DNA of 64,000 nucleotides, taken from NCBI GenBank assembly GCA_038214535.1, contig JBBQRS010000005.1, positions 20,744 through 84,743 on the forward strand, written 5' to 3'. Of this stretch, positions 32,860-41,038 are shown in pieces; position 1 is the stretch's first letter; the number at the start of each line of letters is the position of its first letter. The translations under genes and the position numbers were made by a program. The notes below the pieces were generated by a model. That model did no database searches. It worked only from the letters and a program-made list of their open reading frames with translations, and was not told the DNA's origin. Source of the DNA: JBBQRS01 sp038214535 (lineage in GTDB: Bacteria; Chloroflexota; Anaerolineae; CG2-30-64-16).

Positions 32860-33099
32860 TTACTCCGTGTCCTTCGTCTCGGCCTCGGGAACGACAGCCT
32901 GAGCCTCCGGTGCAGCGGGCGGCGGCGCGAGACGCACCGCGTGCTCCAGCCGTTCCGGCGCGATCTTGATGTGCTTTCCGCAATACGGGCACATGACCTG
33001 TGCGTGTTTCTTACCCTGGCTCTCGGCGAGCGCGGCGCGGATTTCTTCTGTGCTCAGCGTTGACCGCCGACGGCATTTATCGCATGTGATAGCAAGCAT
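32860..33099 (-). CDS. Small zinc-ribbon protein
   Basis: A 79-residue protein with CDKC near the N-terminus and CPYC near residue 37, which form a zinc ribbon, then an Ala/Pro/Glu-rich tail. No family function is recognised. It lies 44 bases upstream of the glycosyltransferase start on the same strand. Confidence 0.7.
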   Translation of the reverse strand: MLAITCDKCRRRSTLSTEEIRAALAESQGKKHAQVMCPYCGKHIKIAPERLEHAVRLAPPPAAPEAQAVVPEAETKDTE

Positions 33100-33139
33100 G
33101 GCATCCTCCGGGGTTCATTCTACCGCGCGGCGGCGGCAA

Positions 33140-33168
33140 TTGACAAGCGGTGCGCGCCATGCTGTAAT
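33140..33168 (+). promoter_or_regulatory. Promoter of mgsA
   Basis: TTGACA at 33140-33145 and TGTAAT at 33163-33168 are 17 bp apart, 44 bp before the mgsA start. Confidence 0.65.
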
Positions 33169-33212
33169 CATCGGTGCTGCGTGCGTTCATCTGGTTTCAT
33201 GGGAGCAACGTT

Positions 33213-33647
33213 ATGTCACGTGTTCTGGCGCTGATTGCGCACGATGGGAAGAAGGATGACCTGGTGCGGTTTGCCCAGGCGCATCTGGAGGCTTTGGGGC
33301 AGTTTCACCTGATCGCGACGGGGACGACGGGCAAGCGGCTGGCCGATGCGACCGGGCTGCCGGTGGAACGAATGCTATCGGGGCCGATGGGGGGCGATGC
33401 GGAGATCGGGGCGCGGGTGGCGGAGGGGAAGATTGATGCGGTGATCTTCCTGGTGGATCCGCTGTACGCGCATCCGCATGAGCCGGATGTGCAGGGGTTG
33501 CAACGATTGTGCAATGTGCATGAGGCGCCGCTGGCGACGAATCTGGCGACGGCGCGGTTGGTGTTAGAGGGGTTGGTGCGCGAGGACGCGCAAGGGAGCG
33601 CAGAGGACTGCGCGCTACGAGCAAGAAAGGTTATTTTACCCATTTGA
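33213..33647 (+). CDS. mgsA: Methylglyoxal synthase
   Basis: A 144-residue enzyme converting dihydroxyacetone phosphate to methylglyoxal and phosphate. Visible motifs are LIAHDGKKDDL, ATGTTGKRLADATGL and the catalytic LSGPMGGDAEIGA, with FLVDPLYAHPHEPDV. The ATG at 33213 has GGGAG upstream; the frame above it is not conserved. The last 20 or so residues (EDAQGSAEDCALRARKV) are encoded by a palindromic repeat with a CTACGAGC tail and replace the usual C-terminus. The stop overlaps the convergent GNAT gene by 17 bases. Confidence 0.93.
   Translation: MSRVLALIAHDGKKDDLVRFAQAHLEALGQFHLIATGTTGKRLADATGLPVERMLSGPMGGDAEIGARVAEGKIDAVIFLVDPLYAHPHEPDVQGLQRLCNVHEAPLATNLATARLVLEGLVREDAQGSAEDCALRARKVILPI
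33595..33628. repeat. Palindromic repeat unit forming the 3' end of mgsA
   Basis: GAGCGCAGAGGACTGCGCGC is followed by TACGAGCAAGAAAGG, matching the units at 23937 and 42901 in form. It is read as codons at the end of mgsA. Confidence 0.6.
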
Positions 33648-34200
33648 CCATTTGGATTTCGTCGTAGTAGCTGCCGTCGGCGAGCTTGTAGGCGCGCAGG
33701 CGGCGGCTTTCTTCTGTGAAGCCCAGTTTAAGATAGAGGTTGAGGGCGCGTTCATTGTGGGCAAAGACGGCGAGTTCGACGCGCTCCAGTTCCGGCTCTG
33801 CGGCGGCCCAGTCCAGGAGGGCGCGTAACAAGGCCTCGCCGATGCCCTGGCCGCGGTAGGGCGTTTGCACCCCGATCCCCAGCCCGCCGCGATGGCGCAT
33901 CCGAAAGCGCGCGTGGCCGCTGAAGCTGACCATGCCGGCGATGTGCGGGCGGAAGGAGCTGCCGATGTCGGCGACGAGGATGATGCCGTGCGGTTTGGTG
34001 TGTGCGTCGTGAATCCAGGCTTCTTCTTGCGCGACCGTCATGCTGAATTCATACGGTTCGGTGATGTTCCAGTATGGCTCGAGCAGGATGGAGCGGGCAT
34101 GCACGATCAGTTGCGCGGCGTCCGAGGGTTCGGCTTCGCGGATAGTGAAGGACCGGCCGTCTTTGGTTTGTTGCTGCAGGCGGACGCGCGATGGGCTCAT
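33631..34200 (-). CDS. GNAT family N-acetyltransferase
   Basis: A 189-residue acetyltransferase with the acetyl-CoA loop YRGQGIGEALLRALLDWA preceded by GIGVQTP, and the C-terminal NERALNLYLKLGFTEESRR. This resembles RimI/RimL-like enzymes; the acceptor is unknown. It converges on mgsA and precedes the AsnC-like gene on the same strand by 32 bases. Confidence 0.9.
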   Translation of the reverse strand: MSPSRVRLQQQTKDGRSFTIREAEPSDAAQLIVHARSILLEPYWNITEPYEFSMTVAQEEAWIHDAHTKPHGIILVADIGSSFRPHIAGMVSFSGHARFRMRHRGGLGIGVQTPYRGQGIGEALLRALLDWAAAEPELERVELAVFAHNERALNLYLKLGFTEESRRLRAYKLADGSYYDEIQMVKWVK

Positions 34201-34232
34201 GGTGCGCTGCGTTGAATCGGACGCCGGGCGAC

Positions 34233-34886
34233 CTACGCGTCTTCGAGGGCGGCCGGTGCGGTGTCGGAAAAGCGCCGGGTGAGCGTAATGAAGTCCTCGG
34301 TGTCGCCGATGATGTGCCAGTCGAGGACGCTGCTCAATTGCGTATCTACGACGCCTGGGACGGTGCGAATCCAGCTCATAGCGTAACCCGTCAGGGCCGA
34401 GGTGCGTTCTCCCAGCAGCATGAGATGCAGGTCGGCCTCGCCGGAGTGGAAGATCTTGACGACCCAGACGACCTGGACGGCTTGATGGGGCGGCAGGGCG
34501 AGCAGGGCGGCGTAGACTTCCTGATCCTGGCCGGGGTGCGATTTGACGAGCACGCTGGCGGCGGCGCGACGATCCCAGCCGGCGTCGAACAGGGAGACGT
34601 CCATGAGGGGGTCGCCGTGGATGACGCCCGCGAAGGCGAGTTGCGCGGAGGTGCCGCGCACGCCGGGGACTGAACGAATGACGTCTACCAGGAAGTCGTC
34701 GAATTGTGTCAGGTCATGCACGAGGCAGACGACGCGCAGGTCGGCCCGCTCGCGCAAGACGTTGACCCACAGCGGTGAGATGTAGTGTTTGGTGCAGCGG
34801 CGCAGGTTGTCGAGAAGCTGTTCACGCGCGAATTCGTCGTGGCCGCTGGAAATGTCAATATCAATGATGGCGAGCGTCGGATCCAT
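34233..34886 (-). CDS. Protein with duplicated Lrp/AsnC-like ligand domains, no HTH
   Basis: A 217-residue protein made of two halves, each with the pattern of the AsnC-type ferredoxin-like domain (IRSVPGVRGTSAQLAFAGV near 70-88; IRTVPGVVDTQLSSVLDWH near 175-193). No helix-turn-helix is present. Such stand-alone RAM-type domains bind small ligands in an oligomer; the ligand is unknown. The ATG at 34886 follows CAGGAG. Its start lies 160 bp from that of phoU, in divergent orientation. Confidence 0.65.
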   Translation of the reverse strand: MDPTLAIIDIDISSGHDEFAREQLLDNLRRCTKHYISPLWVNVLRERADLRVVCLVHDLTQFDDFLVDVIRSVPGVRGTSAQLAFAGVIHGDPLMDVSLFDAGWDRRAAASVLVKSHPGQDQEVYAALLALPPHQAVQVVWVVKIFHSGEADLHLMLLGERTSALTGYAMSWIRTVPGVVDTQLSSVLDWHIIGDTEDFITLTRRFSDTAPAALEDA

Positions 34887-34974
34887 CCGGGTCTCCTGAG
34901 TGGGTCTATTTGACCGTATCTTAGCATGGTTGCGACGCCTGACCAAAGCGCCGGGGGCGACGTTCGGGCGGCGT

Positions 34975-35002
34975 TTGGCGTAGCATCGAAGGGTGCTATA
35001 AT
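34975..35002 (+). promoter_or_regulatory. Promoter of phoU
   Basis: TATAAT at 34997-35002 with TTGGCG at 34975-34980, 16-bp spacer, 44 bp before the phoU start. Confidence 0.6.
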
Positions 35003-35045
35003 AGCCCTGTCTATTGGAATGATGAGGAATTCTCGGGAGCAGGAA

Positions 35046-35702
35046 ATGCCCAGGGCCAATTACGAAGCCGAGTTACGCGCTTTGAAGGAGAATCTTCTCC
35101 AGCTTGGGATGCTGGTCGCGGACGCGCAGTCGAGGGCTGTGCGCGCCCTGGCGGAACGGGACGAGGAGTTGGCGCGCGAGGTGATTGCGACTGACGCGCT
35201 GATCAACCGGCTGCAGCGCGAGCTTGAGGAAGAGTGCATCGCGCTGATTGCCCAGCAACAGCCGGTTGCGCGTGATCTGCGGCTGATTGTCTCCGTATCG
35301 CACATTGCGCTGGACCTCGAGCGGATGGGGGATCACGCCAAGGGCGTTGCGATTTTGGCCCTGCGCCTCGCCGATCAACCGTTGCTCAAGCCGTTGATTG
35401 ATGTGCCGCGCATGGCAGAGATCGGGCGTGAGATGCTCATCGGCCAGCTTCAGGCGTTCATTGATCTCGATGTGGAAGCGGCGCGCGAGTTTGCTGCGAA
35501 AGACGCGGAAGTTGATCGGTTGAACGATCAGGTCTTCCGTGAGCTGCTGATGATTATGATGAACGATCAGCGCACGATCACGCGGGCGACATATTTGCTC
35601 TGGGTGTCGCACAATCTGGAGCGTTTCGCCGACCGGACGACAAACATCGGCGAACGCACGATTTTTGTGAAGAACAGTGACGTTGTAGAACTGAACGGCT
35701 AA
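35046..35702 (+). CDS. phoU: Phosphate-signalling PhoU protein
   Basis: A 218-residue all-helical protein with two PhoU repeats (DAQSRAVRALAERDEELAR near 26-44; DLERMGDHAKGVAILALRL near 92-110; NLERFADRTTNIGER near the C-terminus). The E/D-x3-D clusters bind metal. PhoU restrains phosphate uptake and Pho kinase signalling, but no pst or phoR genes are nearby. ATG at 35046 follows GGGAGCAGG; the longer frame above it includes the promoter and is rejected. Confidence 0.92.
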   Translation: MPRANYEAELRALKENLLQLGMLVADAQSRAVRALAERDEELAREVIATDALINRLQRELEEECIALIAQQQPVARDLRLIVSVSHIALDLERMGDHAKGVAILALRLADQPLLKPLIDVPRMAEIGREMLIGQLQAFIDLDVEAAREFAAKDAEVDRLNDQVFRELLMIMMNDQRTITRATYLLWVSHNLERFADRTTNIGERTIFVKNSDVVELNG

Positions 35703-35740
35703 CCGGGGGACGCCCCCGCATCTCTACAGGAAAGAACTGA

Positions 35741-36928
35741 ATGGACCTGACACAACTGAGCCAGATGGTGTCCTGGCTGGACGAAGAACACCGGCACGAC
35801 CGTGAAGAGCTGGCGAAGCTGGATCAGCGTTTGCAGAGCCTGGGGGTGGAAAACCAGCAGCAGGCGCGGCGCATCCAGGAGTTGGAGGGCCGGCTGGCGA
35901 GCACCGCCGCCCAACTCACGCGCTTCACACAACTCGAGCAGGCGCTGCAACAACTGAAGACCGAAATGGTCGTCATGCTGGATAAGCAGACGGAAGCGCG
36001 GATGCAGACGGAACGCGAGCTGGAGCGCTCTCGGATGTCGGATCGGGAGAACGCGTCGCGCGGGATCGCCGAAGTGCGCAAGGAGTTGACGCGGTTCAGC
36101 CATTTCGAGGAAGAGTTGAACACGCGGCAGGCCGAAGATCAACGCTTGAGCGAGATGACCCTGGCGTTGCGGCAGTCGATCAACGGAATCAGCAAGGACC
36201 TGGACGACCGCACCCGGTCGCTGCCCTACATGGTGGAGCAGCGCGCGCAGGACAATAGGCGCATCGCGCAGATCCAGAGCGAAACTGTCGAGCTGCTGAA
36301 GCGCACTGATGCGTTGGCGAGCAAGCTGCCGGTGTTCGATGAGTATTTGCAGCGGCTGGATCGCGAGTTGCAGCGCATCCTGCCCGTGCCCGATATCTTG
36401 CGCGAAGAGCAGCATACGTTCATCGAGGCGCAGAAGATCGGTGAGGTGGAGCGCACGCGCCAGATGGTGCAGTGGTCTGAGGAGTTCGTCCAGCAGCGCG
36501 CGCAGATCGAGAAGCATAGCATCCGGCTGCGCGATTTCGCGGCGCAGTATGAGGCGGCGGGTCGGGCGATCAAGACGCTGGAAGAGTTCCAGGTGCAGAT
36601 CACGCGAGAGCAGAAGCAGGTGGCGGAGCTGCAACGCCTGGCCGAGGAGCGGCAGCGCAAGGAATTGGCCGAGTGGCAGGGCGAAAACGAGCAACGCTGG
36701 AAGAAGGAATTGTTGCGCTGGGACTATAATCTGCAAGAGCAACAGAAGATCAACCAGAAGTTGGCCGAGCAATTCCCGCCATTGGTGCGCGACGCCGCCC
36801 ATATCAAGCGCGAGATCGAGGCGGTATGGCGGTTGCAGGAGTTGCTGGGCGAGCGGCAGATGGGTGAGGCGCAGCGTCTGCTGGACACCCTGAGCGGCGC
36901 GATCGAGAGCCGGCCCCGACCGGAATAA
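35741..36928 (+). CDS. Long coiled-coil protein of unknown function
   Basis: A 395-residue protein that is almost wholly alpha-helical coiled coil with heptad-like Leu/Gln/Glu patterns (LDQRLQSLGVENQQQARRI; VAELQRLAEERQRKELAEW) and no signal or membrane segment. A short break with prolines lies near 220-230 (RILPVPDIL). It follows phoU by 38 bp in the same direction and may be cotranscribed. A structural or scaffold role is plausible but unsupported. Confidence 0.75.
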   Translation: MDLTQLSQMVSWLDEEHRHDREELAKLDQRLQSLGVENQQQARRIQELEGRLASTAAQLTRFTQLEQALQQLKTEMVVMLDKQTEARMQTERELERSRMSDRENASRGIAEVRKELTRFSHFEEELNTRQAEDQRLSEMTLALRQSINGISKDLDDRTRSLPYMVEQRAQDNRRIAQIQSETVELLKRTDALASKLPVFDEYLQRLDRELQRILPVPDILREEQHTFIEAQKIGEVERTRQMVQWSEEFVQQRAQIEKHSIRLRDFAAQYEAAGRAIKTLEEFQVQITREQKQVAELQRLAEERQRKELAEWQGENEQRWKKELLRWDYNLQEQQKINQKLAEQFPPLVRDAAHIKREIEAVWRLQELLGERQMGEAQRLLDTLSGAIESRPRPE

Positions 36929-36953
36929 TTGGGATGAATTTTGTCCACTCAGG

Positions 36954-37071
36954 GAGTGCGCATCCTCAGATGCGCCTTTGCCTGACAGGATTTACAAGAT
37001 TCACAGGATGTAAAACCGTTCTAATCCTGTAAATTCTGTCCATGCTGGAGCGCATCTGAGGATGCACACTC
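36954..37071. repeat. MITE-like composite repeat upstream of selB
   Basis: Outer arms 36954-36974 and 37051-37071 are inverted copies matching at 20 of 21 bases and carry GCATCCTCAGATGC. Inside is a second hairpin of the GACAGGATTTACA family (36984-37010 with 37024-37040). The nested design gives a unit of about 118 bp with terminal inverted repeats. Confidence 0.8.
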
Positions 37072-37107
37072 CGCGAGGGTATTGTGACAATAGATAAAAA
37101 TTGGACC

Positions 37108-37133
37108 GACGCCCTGCATCCAGGGCGTCTTTT
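37108..37133 (+). terminator. Attenuator-like hairpin just before selB
   Basis: GACGCCCTG (37108-37116) pairs with CAGGGCGTC (37121-37129) and TTTT follows, only 15 bases before the selB ATG. It may end upstream transcripts or control selB. In E. coli a SECIS-like element in the selAB leader regulates that operon; nothing here shows more than the hairpin. Confidence 0.6.
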
Positions 37134-37148
37134 ATAGGAACAAAATAG

Positions 37149-39104
37149 ATGCGCGTTATCGGCACTGCCGGCCACGTTGACCACGGCAAATCCACGCTGG
37201 TGCATGCCCTGACCGGCATTGACCCCGATCGTCTGCGCGAGGAAAAAGAGCGCGAGATGACGATTGATCTGGGGTTTGCCTGGTTGGGGCTGCCTGCCCC
37301 CTCTGACGCCGGGGACGGCACGCCCGGCGAGATGGCCGGCGTCGTAGACGTGCCGGGCCACATTGATTTCATCAAGAACATGCTGGCGGGGATCGGCGGG
37401 ATCGACGCGGCCATCTTCGTGGTCGCCGCCGATGAGGGAGTGATGCCACAAACGCGCGAGCATCTCGCTATCCTGGATCTGCTGGAGGTTCCGGCGGGCG
37501 TGATCGCCCTGACGAAGGTGGACGCGATCACCGAGGAGGGCTGGCTGGACCTGGTGGAGGCTGACGTGCATGAAGCCCTGCACGATACGCGCCTGGGGGA
37601 TGCGCCGCTGGTACGGGTGTCGGCGCGGGAGGGGACGGGGCTGGACGAGCTCAAGCAGACGCTATCGGATATTCTGGCGACCACCCCGCCGCGCATGGAC
37701 ATCGGGCGGCCCCGGCTGCCGATTGACCGCGCCTTCAGTGTGCCCGGCTTCGGCACGGTGGTGACGGGGACGCTGACCGACGGCGTCTTCCGGCTGGGCG
37801 ATGAGGTGGAACTGGTTCCCTCGGGCCTCAAGGCGCGGATTCGCGGGCTGCAATCACACAAGAAAGCGGTCGAGATGGGGCTGCCGGGGAGCCGGCTGGC
37901 GATCAATCTGACGGGGGTGCATCCCGACCAACTGGCGCGGGGGATGGTGGCCGCGCGGCCTGGCACGCTGCGCCCGACGACGCTGGTGGATGCGCGGGTG
38001 CGGTTGATGGGTGGCGATATGACGCCGGCGGGGCGCGACACGGGCGCGTTGCGGCACAATCAGACGGTGGACTTCTTCTGCGGCGCAGCGGAGGTGCTGG
38101 CGCACGTGCGGTTGCTGGATGTGGAGGAGATTCGCCCCGGCGAGATGAGCTGGGCGCAACTGCGCCTCGAAGCGCCGGTCGCCCTGGCCGCGGGAGACCG
38201 CTTCATCATCCGGCAGCCGTCGCCCAGCGTGACGGTGGGGGGTGGACAGGTGGTCAACGCGCACCCGGCGCGCCGGTGGCGGCGGTTCCAGCCGGAGGTG
38301 ATCGCGCAACTGGATGCGCTCTCGCGCGGCGCGCCCGATGACCTGTTGCGGCACGCGATGGCGGCGAACGAGCCCGCGCCGATCAAGACGGTGATCGAGC
38401 GGAGCGGGCTGGAGGTGGGGCTGGCCGAGGAGACACTGGCCGCGATGCTGGCGGACGGACAAGCCGTCGCGCTGGGGGCTACGCAAGCGCCGCTGCGCAA
38501 CAGCGCGACGCCGGTGATCTCGCTGGGCGGCTGGCGGCGGCTCTCGGAGCGGATGGCGGCGATATTGGACGACTATCACGCGGCGTATCCGCTGCGGCCG
38601 GGGATGGCGCGAGAAGAACTGAAGAGCCGATTACAGGGCCGCGAGAAGTGGACGCCGCGCGTGTTCAACGAGCTGGCGGCGTTGGGTGTTGCGGATGGCA
38701 TCGTGGAGGAGGCGGGCGACATCATGCGGCGGCCCGGCTATCAGGTGATGTTTACGCCGGAGCGACAGGCGCGCGTAGACGCGCTGCTGGCCGCGTATCG
38801 CGCGCAACCCTACACCCCACCTTCGGCGGCGGACAGCGCCGCGGCGATCGGGCCGGATGCGATCAGCGCGCTGTTGCATCAGGAGACGCTGGTGCGGCTG
38901 AGCGAAGATGTACTGCTGCTGCGCGAGACGTTCGACGAGATGGTCGCCCGCGTGAAGGCGTACATCGGTCATAACGGCAGCATGACAGTGGCGCAGGTGC
39001 GCGATGAGTTCAACACCAGCCGCAAGTACGCGCTGGCGCTGATGGAGTATCTGGATAACGAGAAGATCACGCGGCGGGTGGGGGATGAGCGGGTGTTGCG
39101 GTAA
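37149..39104 (+). CDS. selB: Selenocysteine-specific elongation factor SelB
   Basis: A 651-residue translation GTPase that brings Sec-tRNA to UGA codons at SECIS elements. G1 is GHVDHGKSTL, G3 is DVPGH and G4 is LTKVD; the SelB features KEREMTIDLGFAWL and the C-terminal winged-helix domains (about 380-650) are present, so it is not EF-Tu. It implies that the genome encodes selA, selD, a selC tRNA and selenoproteins, none of which lie in the window. No in-frame UGA selenoprotein was seen here. Confidence 0.94.
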   Translation: MRVIGTAGHVDHGKSTLVHALTGIDPDRLREEKEREMTIDLGFAWLGLPAPSDAGDGTPGEMAGVVDVPGHIDFIKNMLAGIGGIDAAIFVVAADEGVMPQTREHLAILDLLEVPAGVIALTKVDAITEEGWLDLVEADVHEALHDTRLGDAPLVRVSAREGTGLDELKQTLSDILATTPPRMDIGRPRLPIDRAFSVPGFGTVVTGTLTDGVFRLGDEVELVPSGLKARIRGLQSHKKAVEMGLPGSRLAINLTGVHPDQLARGMVAARPGTLRPTTLVDARVRLMGGDMTPAGRDTGALRHNQTVDFFCGAAEVLAHVRLLDVEEIRPGEMSWAQLRLEAPVALAAGDRFIIRQPSPSVTVGGGQVVNAHPARRWRRFQPEVIAQLDALSRGAPDDLLRHAMAANEPAPIKTVIERSGLEVGLAEETLAAMLADGQAVALGATQAPLRNSATPVISLGGWRRLSERMAAILDDYHAAYPLRPGMAREELKSRLQGREKWTPRVFNELAALGVADGIVEEAGDIMRRPGYQVMFTPERQARVDALLAAYRAQPYTPPSAADSAAAIGPDAISALLHQETLVRLSEDVLLLRETFDEMVARVKAYIGHNGSMTVAQVRDEFNTSRKYALALMEYLDNEKITRRVGDERVLR

Positions 39105-39118
39105 AAAGGAGATGGTTC

Positions 39119-39532
39119 ATGAATCAAACTACTGGAAAGGGTGTAGATGTGAACTCCTGGGCAAAAGGCATTCAAGCTGTCACGCTGTTCGTCGAGGACT
39201 TGAAGGCCACGAGGGAGTACTATCGAGAGGTCTTTGGTTTGCCGGTCGTGTTTGAGGACGCGGACTCGGCCGTTTTTAAGTTCGGGGATACGCTCATCAA
39301 CCTGCTGAAGATCGAGGCGGCGGACGAACTCGTCGCGCCGGCAAGGGTGGCGAGCCGTGAGGCCGGGGCGCGCTTCGTGTTTACCCTCGGCGTGGAGGAC
39401 GTAGACGCCATGTGCGCCGAACTCGCCGCGCGCGGGGTAACGCTGCTGAACGGCCCGATGGATCGGCCCTGGGGCGTGCGAACGGCCAGCTTCATGGACC
39501 CGGACGGCTATATCTGGGAGATCGCGAAGTAG
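39119..39532 (+). CDS. VOC (glyoxalase/bleomycin-resistance) superfamily protein
   Basis: A 137-residue protein with paired beta-alpha-beta-beta-beta modules: AVTLFVEDLKATREYYREVF near the N-terminus and SFMDPDGYIWEIAK at the C-terminus. Metal-ligand candidates are few in the first half, so the activity is unclear. AAAAGGAG precedes the ATG. Fourteen bases after the selB stop, it probably shares its transcript, with the DHFR-like gene next. Confidence 0.87.
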   Translation: MNQTTGKGVDVNSWAKGIQAVTLFVEDLKATREYYREVFGLPVVFEDADSAVFKFGDTLINLLKIEAADELVAPARVASREAGARFVFTLGVEDVDAMCAELAARGVTLLNGPMDRPWGVRTASFMDPDGYIWEIAK

Positions 39533-39544
39533 AGGAGCCGTCAC

Positions 39545-40162
39545 ATGCGTAAAGTCATTGTGAGCAACTTCGTCACGTTGGATGGCTACTACGAGTCAAA
39601 GGACAAGACGTTCGACGCGTTCTTCGACTATTACCATGAGGACTATGCGGGCGATCAGAGTTTCGATTACTACAATACGGAACGGCTGCGAGCGGCTGAC
39701 ACGCTGATCCTGAGTGGGCGCACCTCTTTCCTGGGCAACAAGAGTTACTGGACGGGCGTGCCGAATGACCCGAATGCCACCCCGATCCGGCGTGAGTTTG
39801 CGGAGCTGATCCAGCGCGTGGATAAGGTCGTTGTGTCAGATACGATCACGCGCGAGGAGTTAGCGCCCTGGGATAATACGCGGATCGTCAAGGTGGCGGA
39901 CGCGCACAGGGAGATCGCCACGCTCAAGGAGCAGCCCGGCAGAGATATCCTGATCCTGATGGGCCGCATCCTCTGGAATGGTCTGCTGGCTCACGATCTG
40001 GTGGACGAGTTGCATCTCACCTATTTCCCCGTAATCGCGGGCGAGGGCGTGCCGTTGTTCACCGGTCGCCCGCCGGTCTCGCTGAAGCTGATCCACACGC
40101 GGTCGTGGCTGGGTTCGGGGAACGTGCTGGCTTGCTATGAGGTTAGCTGCAAGAAGTCGTGA
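39545..40162 (+). CDS. Dihydrofolate-reductase-like (RibD C-terminal) family protein
   Basis: A 205-residue protein of the RibD C-terminal/DHFR-like reductase family: MRKVIVSNFVTLDGYYESKD at the start, TLILSGRTSFLG, VVSDT, ILILMGRILWNGLLAHDLVDELHLTYFPV. It probably binds NADPH, and the substrate is unknown. It is 12 bp from the VOC gene, a pair often seen together in bacteria. Confidence 0.85.
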   Translation: MRKVIVSNFVTLDGYYESKDKTFDAFFDYYHEDYAGDQSFDYYNTERLRAADTLILSGRTSFLGNKSYWTGVPNDPNATPIRREFAELIQRVDKVVVSDTITREELAPWDNTRIVKVADAHREIATLKEQPGRDILILMGRILWNGLLAHDLVDELHLTYFPVIAGEGVPLFTGRPPVSLKLIHTRSWLGSGNVLACYEVSCKKS

Positions 40163-40218
40163 ATCGAGTTGCCTAATTTTCCTGATTGACCCAGCCTTTC
40201 AGTGAGTTCGTCACTTCA

Positions 40219-40365
40219 TCAATCACTTCCAGAAGTATGATCGAGCAGTTTCAGTTGTTGCGCAACTTCCCGATAGGCGTCTAGCACGAATTCCCATTCG
40301 AACCAGTCAGTGTCATCACCCAGTTCACCCGCTTCGAAACGCGTGGCAAACTTATCGGAGGTCAT
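40219..40365 (-). pseudogene. Truncated copy of the TumA-like antitoxin gene
   Basis: A 48-codon frame (MTSDKFATRFEAGELGDDTD...) matches the second half of the antitoxin at 54121-54396 (MTSDQFAAKFEAGALGDDAV...) closely. In-frame TAG at 40375-40377, four codons before the ATG, cuts off the first 45 or so residues, although the RYQ before the Met is conserved (QYQ in the intact copy). No toxin gene follows it. It could still be translated as a short protein, but is best read as a remnant. Confidence 0.7.
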
Positions 40366-40421
40366 CTGATATCTCTACACAGCAGGGATCTCGTCACGGA
40401 GCATGAAAATTCCTTGCTGTT

Positions 40422-40736
40422 TTACGCCGTTACAAGGGGTTGGATGCGATCGAGCGCCGTCTTCGATGTCTGGGCTGCATCCCACAGATCCACCGCGCGT
40501 TGCGCGTTCAGCCAGAACTCCGGCGTGTTGCCGAACAGCCGGGCCAGTCGGAGCGCCATCTGTGGGCTGACCGCTCGCCGCTCCCTCAGCAACTCGTTGA
40601 TGCTTTGGCGCGACACCCCCAGGGCCAGGGCCAGGCTCGTTGCCGTCAGATCATAATCCGGTAGAAAGTCCTCTCGTAACATCTCGCCCGGATGCGTCGG
40701 ACGAATCATCCTCTCTTGGGTGTTCTGGATGCTCAT
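40422..40736 (-). CDS. higA: HigA-type antitoxin, XRE family
   Basis: A 104-residue protein with the HigA/VapI-type helix-turn-helix (THPGEMLREDFLPDY; LALALGVSRQSINELLRERR; LFGNTPEFWLNAQRAVDLW). It would neutralise the HigB toxin encoded upstream and bind the palindrome in the shared promoter. It follows higB by 14 bases. Confidence 0.93.
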   Translation of the reverse strand: MSIQNTQERMIRPTHPGEMLREDFLPDYDLTATSLALALGVSRQSINELLRERRAVSPQMALRLARLFGNTPEFWLNAQRAVDLWDAAQTSKTALDRIQPLVTA

Positions 40737-40750
40737 TTCTACTCCTCAAC

Positions 40751-41032
40751 TCAGTGATAGTCCGTCAATTCGACATCATAGGCATCGCCGTTGATGAATC
40801 GAAAGCAGATGCGCCACTGGTCGTTGACAGAGATCGCAAACTCTCCTTTGCGTTCTGCCTCAAGCTCATGAAGCCGGTTGCTTGGCAGCGCCTTGAGATC
40901 GTCCAGACCAGACGCCAGATCTACGTATTCCAGCTTACGTATCGCTCGCCGCACGATGTCCGGCGGAAACCGCTTCGACCTTCCGGTTACATATAACTCT
41001 TGTGTATGGCGGTCGGCGAACGTCCTGATCAT
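40751..41032 (-). CDS. higB: HigB-type toxin, RelE superfamily
   Basis: A 93-residue ribosome-dependent mRNA interferase (MIRTFADRHTQELYVTG; LEYVDLASGLDDLKALPSNRLHEL; YSIRVNDQWRICF-like ISVNDQWRICFRF near the C-terminus). The ATG at 41032 is preferred to an in-frame ATG 63 bases upstream, because the promoter lies between them. The order toxin-antitoxin is typical for higBA. Confidence 0.92.
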   Translation of the reverse strand: MIRTFADRHTQELYVTGRSKRFPPDIVRRAIRKLEYVDLASGLDDLKALPSNRLHELEAERKGEFAISVNDQWRICFRFINGDAYDVELTDYH

Positions 41033-41038
41033 GCAGAT

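Noticed and set aside
37108..37129. SECIS-like element before selB
   Set aside because: The stem has a simple loop of four bases and a T-run, which fits a terminator or attenuator better; no UGA codon follows.
40163..40421. tRNA or small RNA in the gap after the DHFR-like gene
   Set aside because: No cloverleaf or TTCGA-type loop; the segment is explained by the truncated antitoxin copy on the minus strand.
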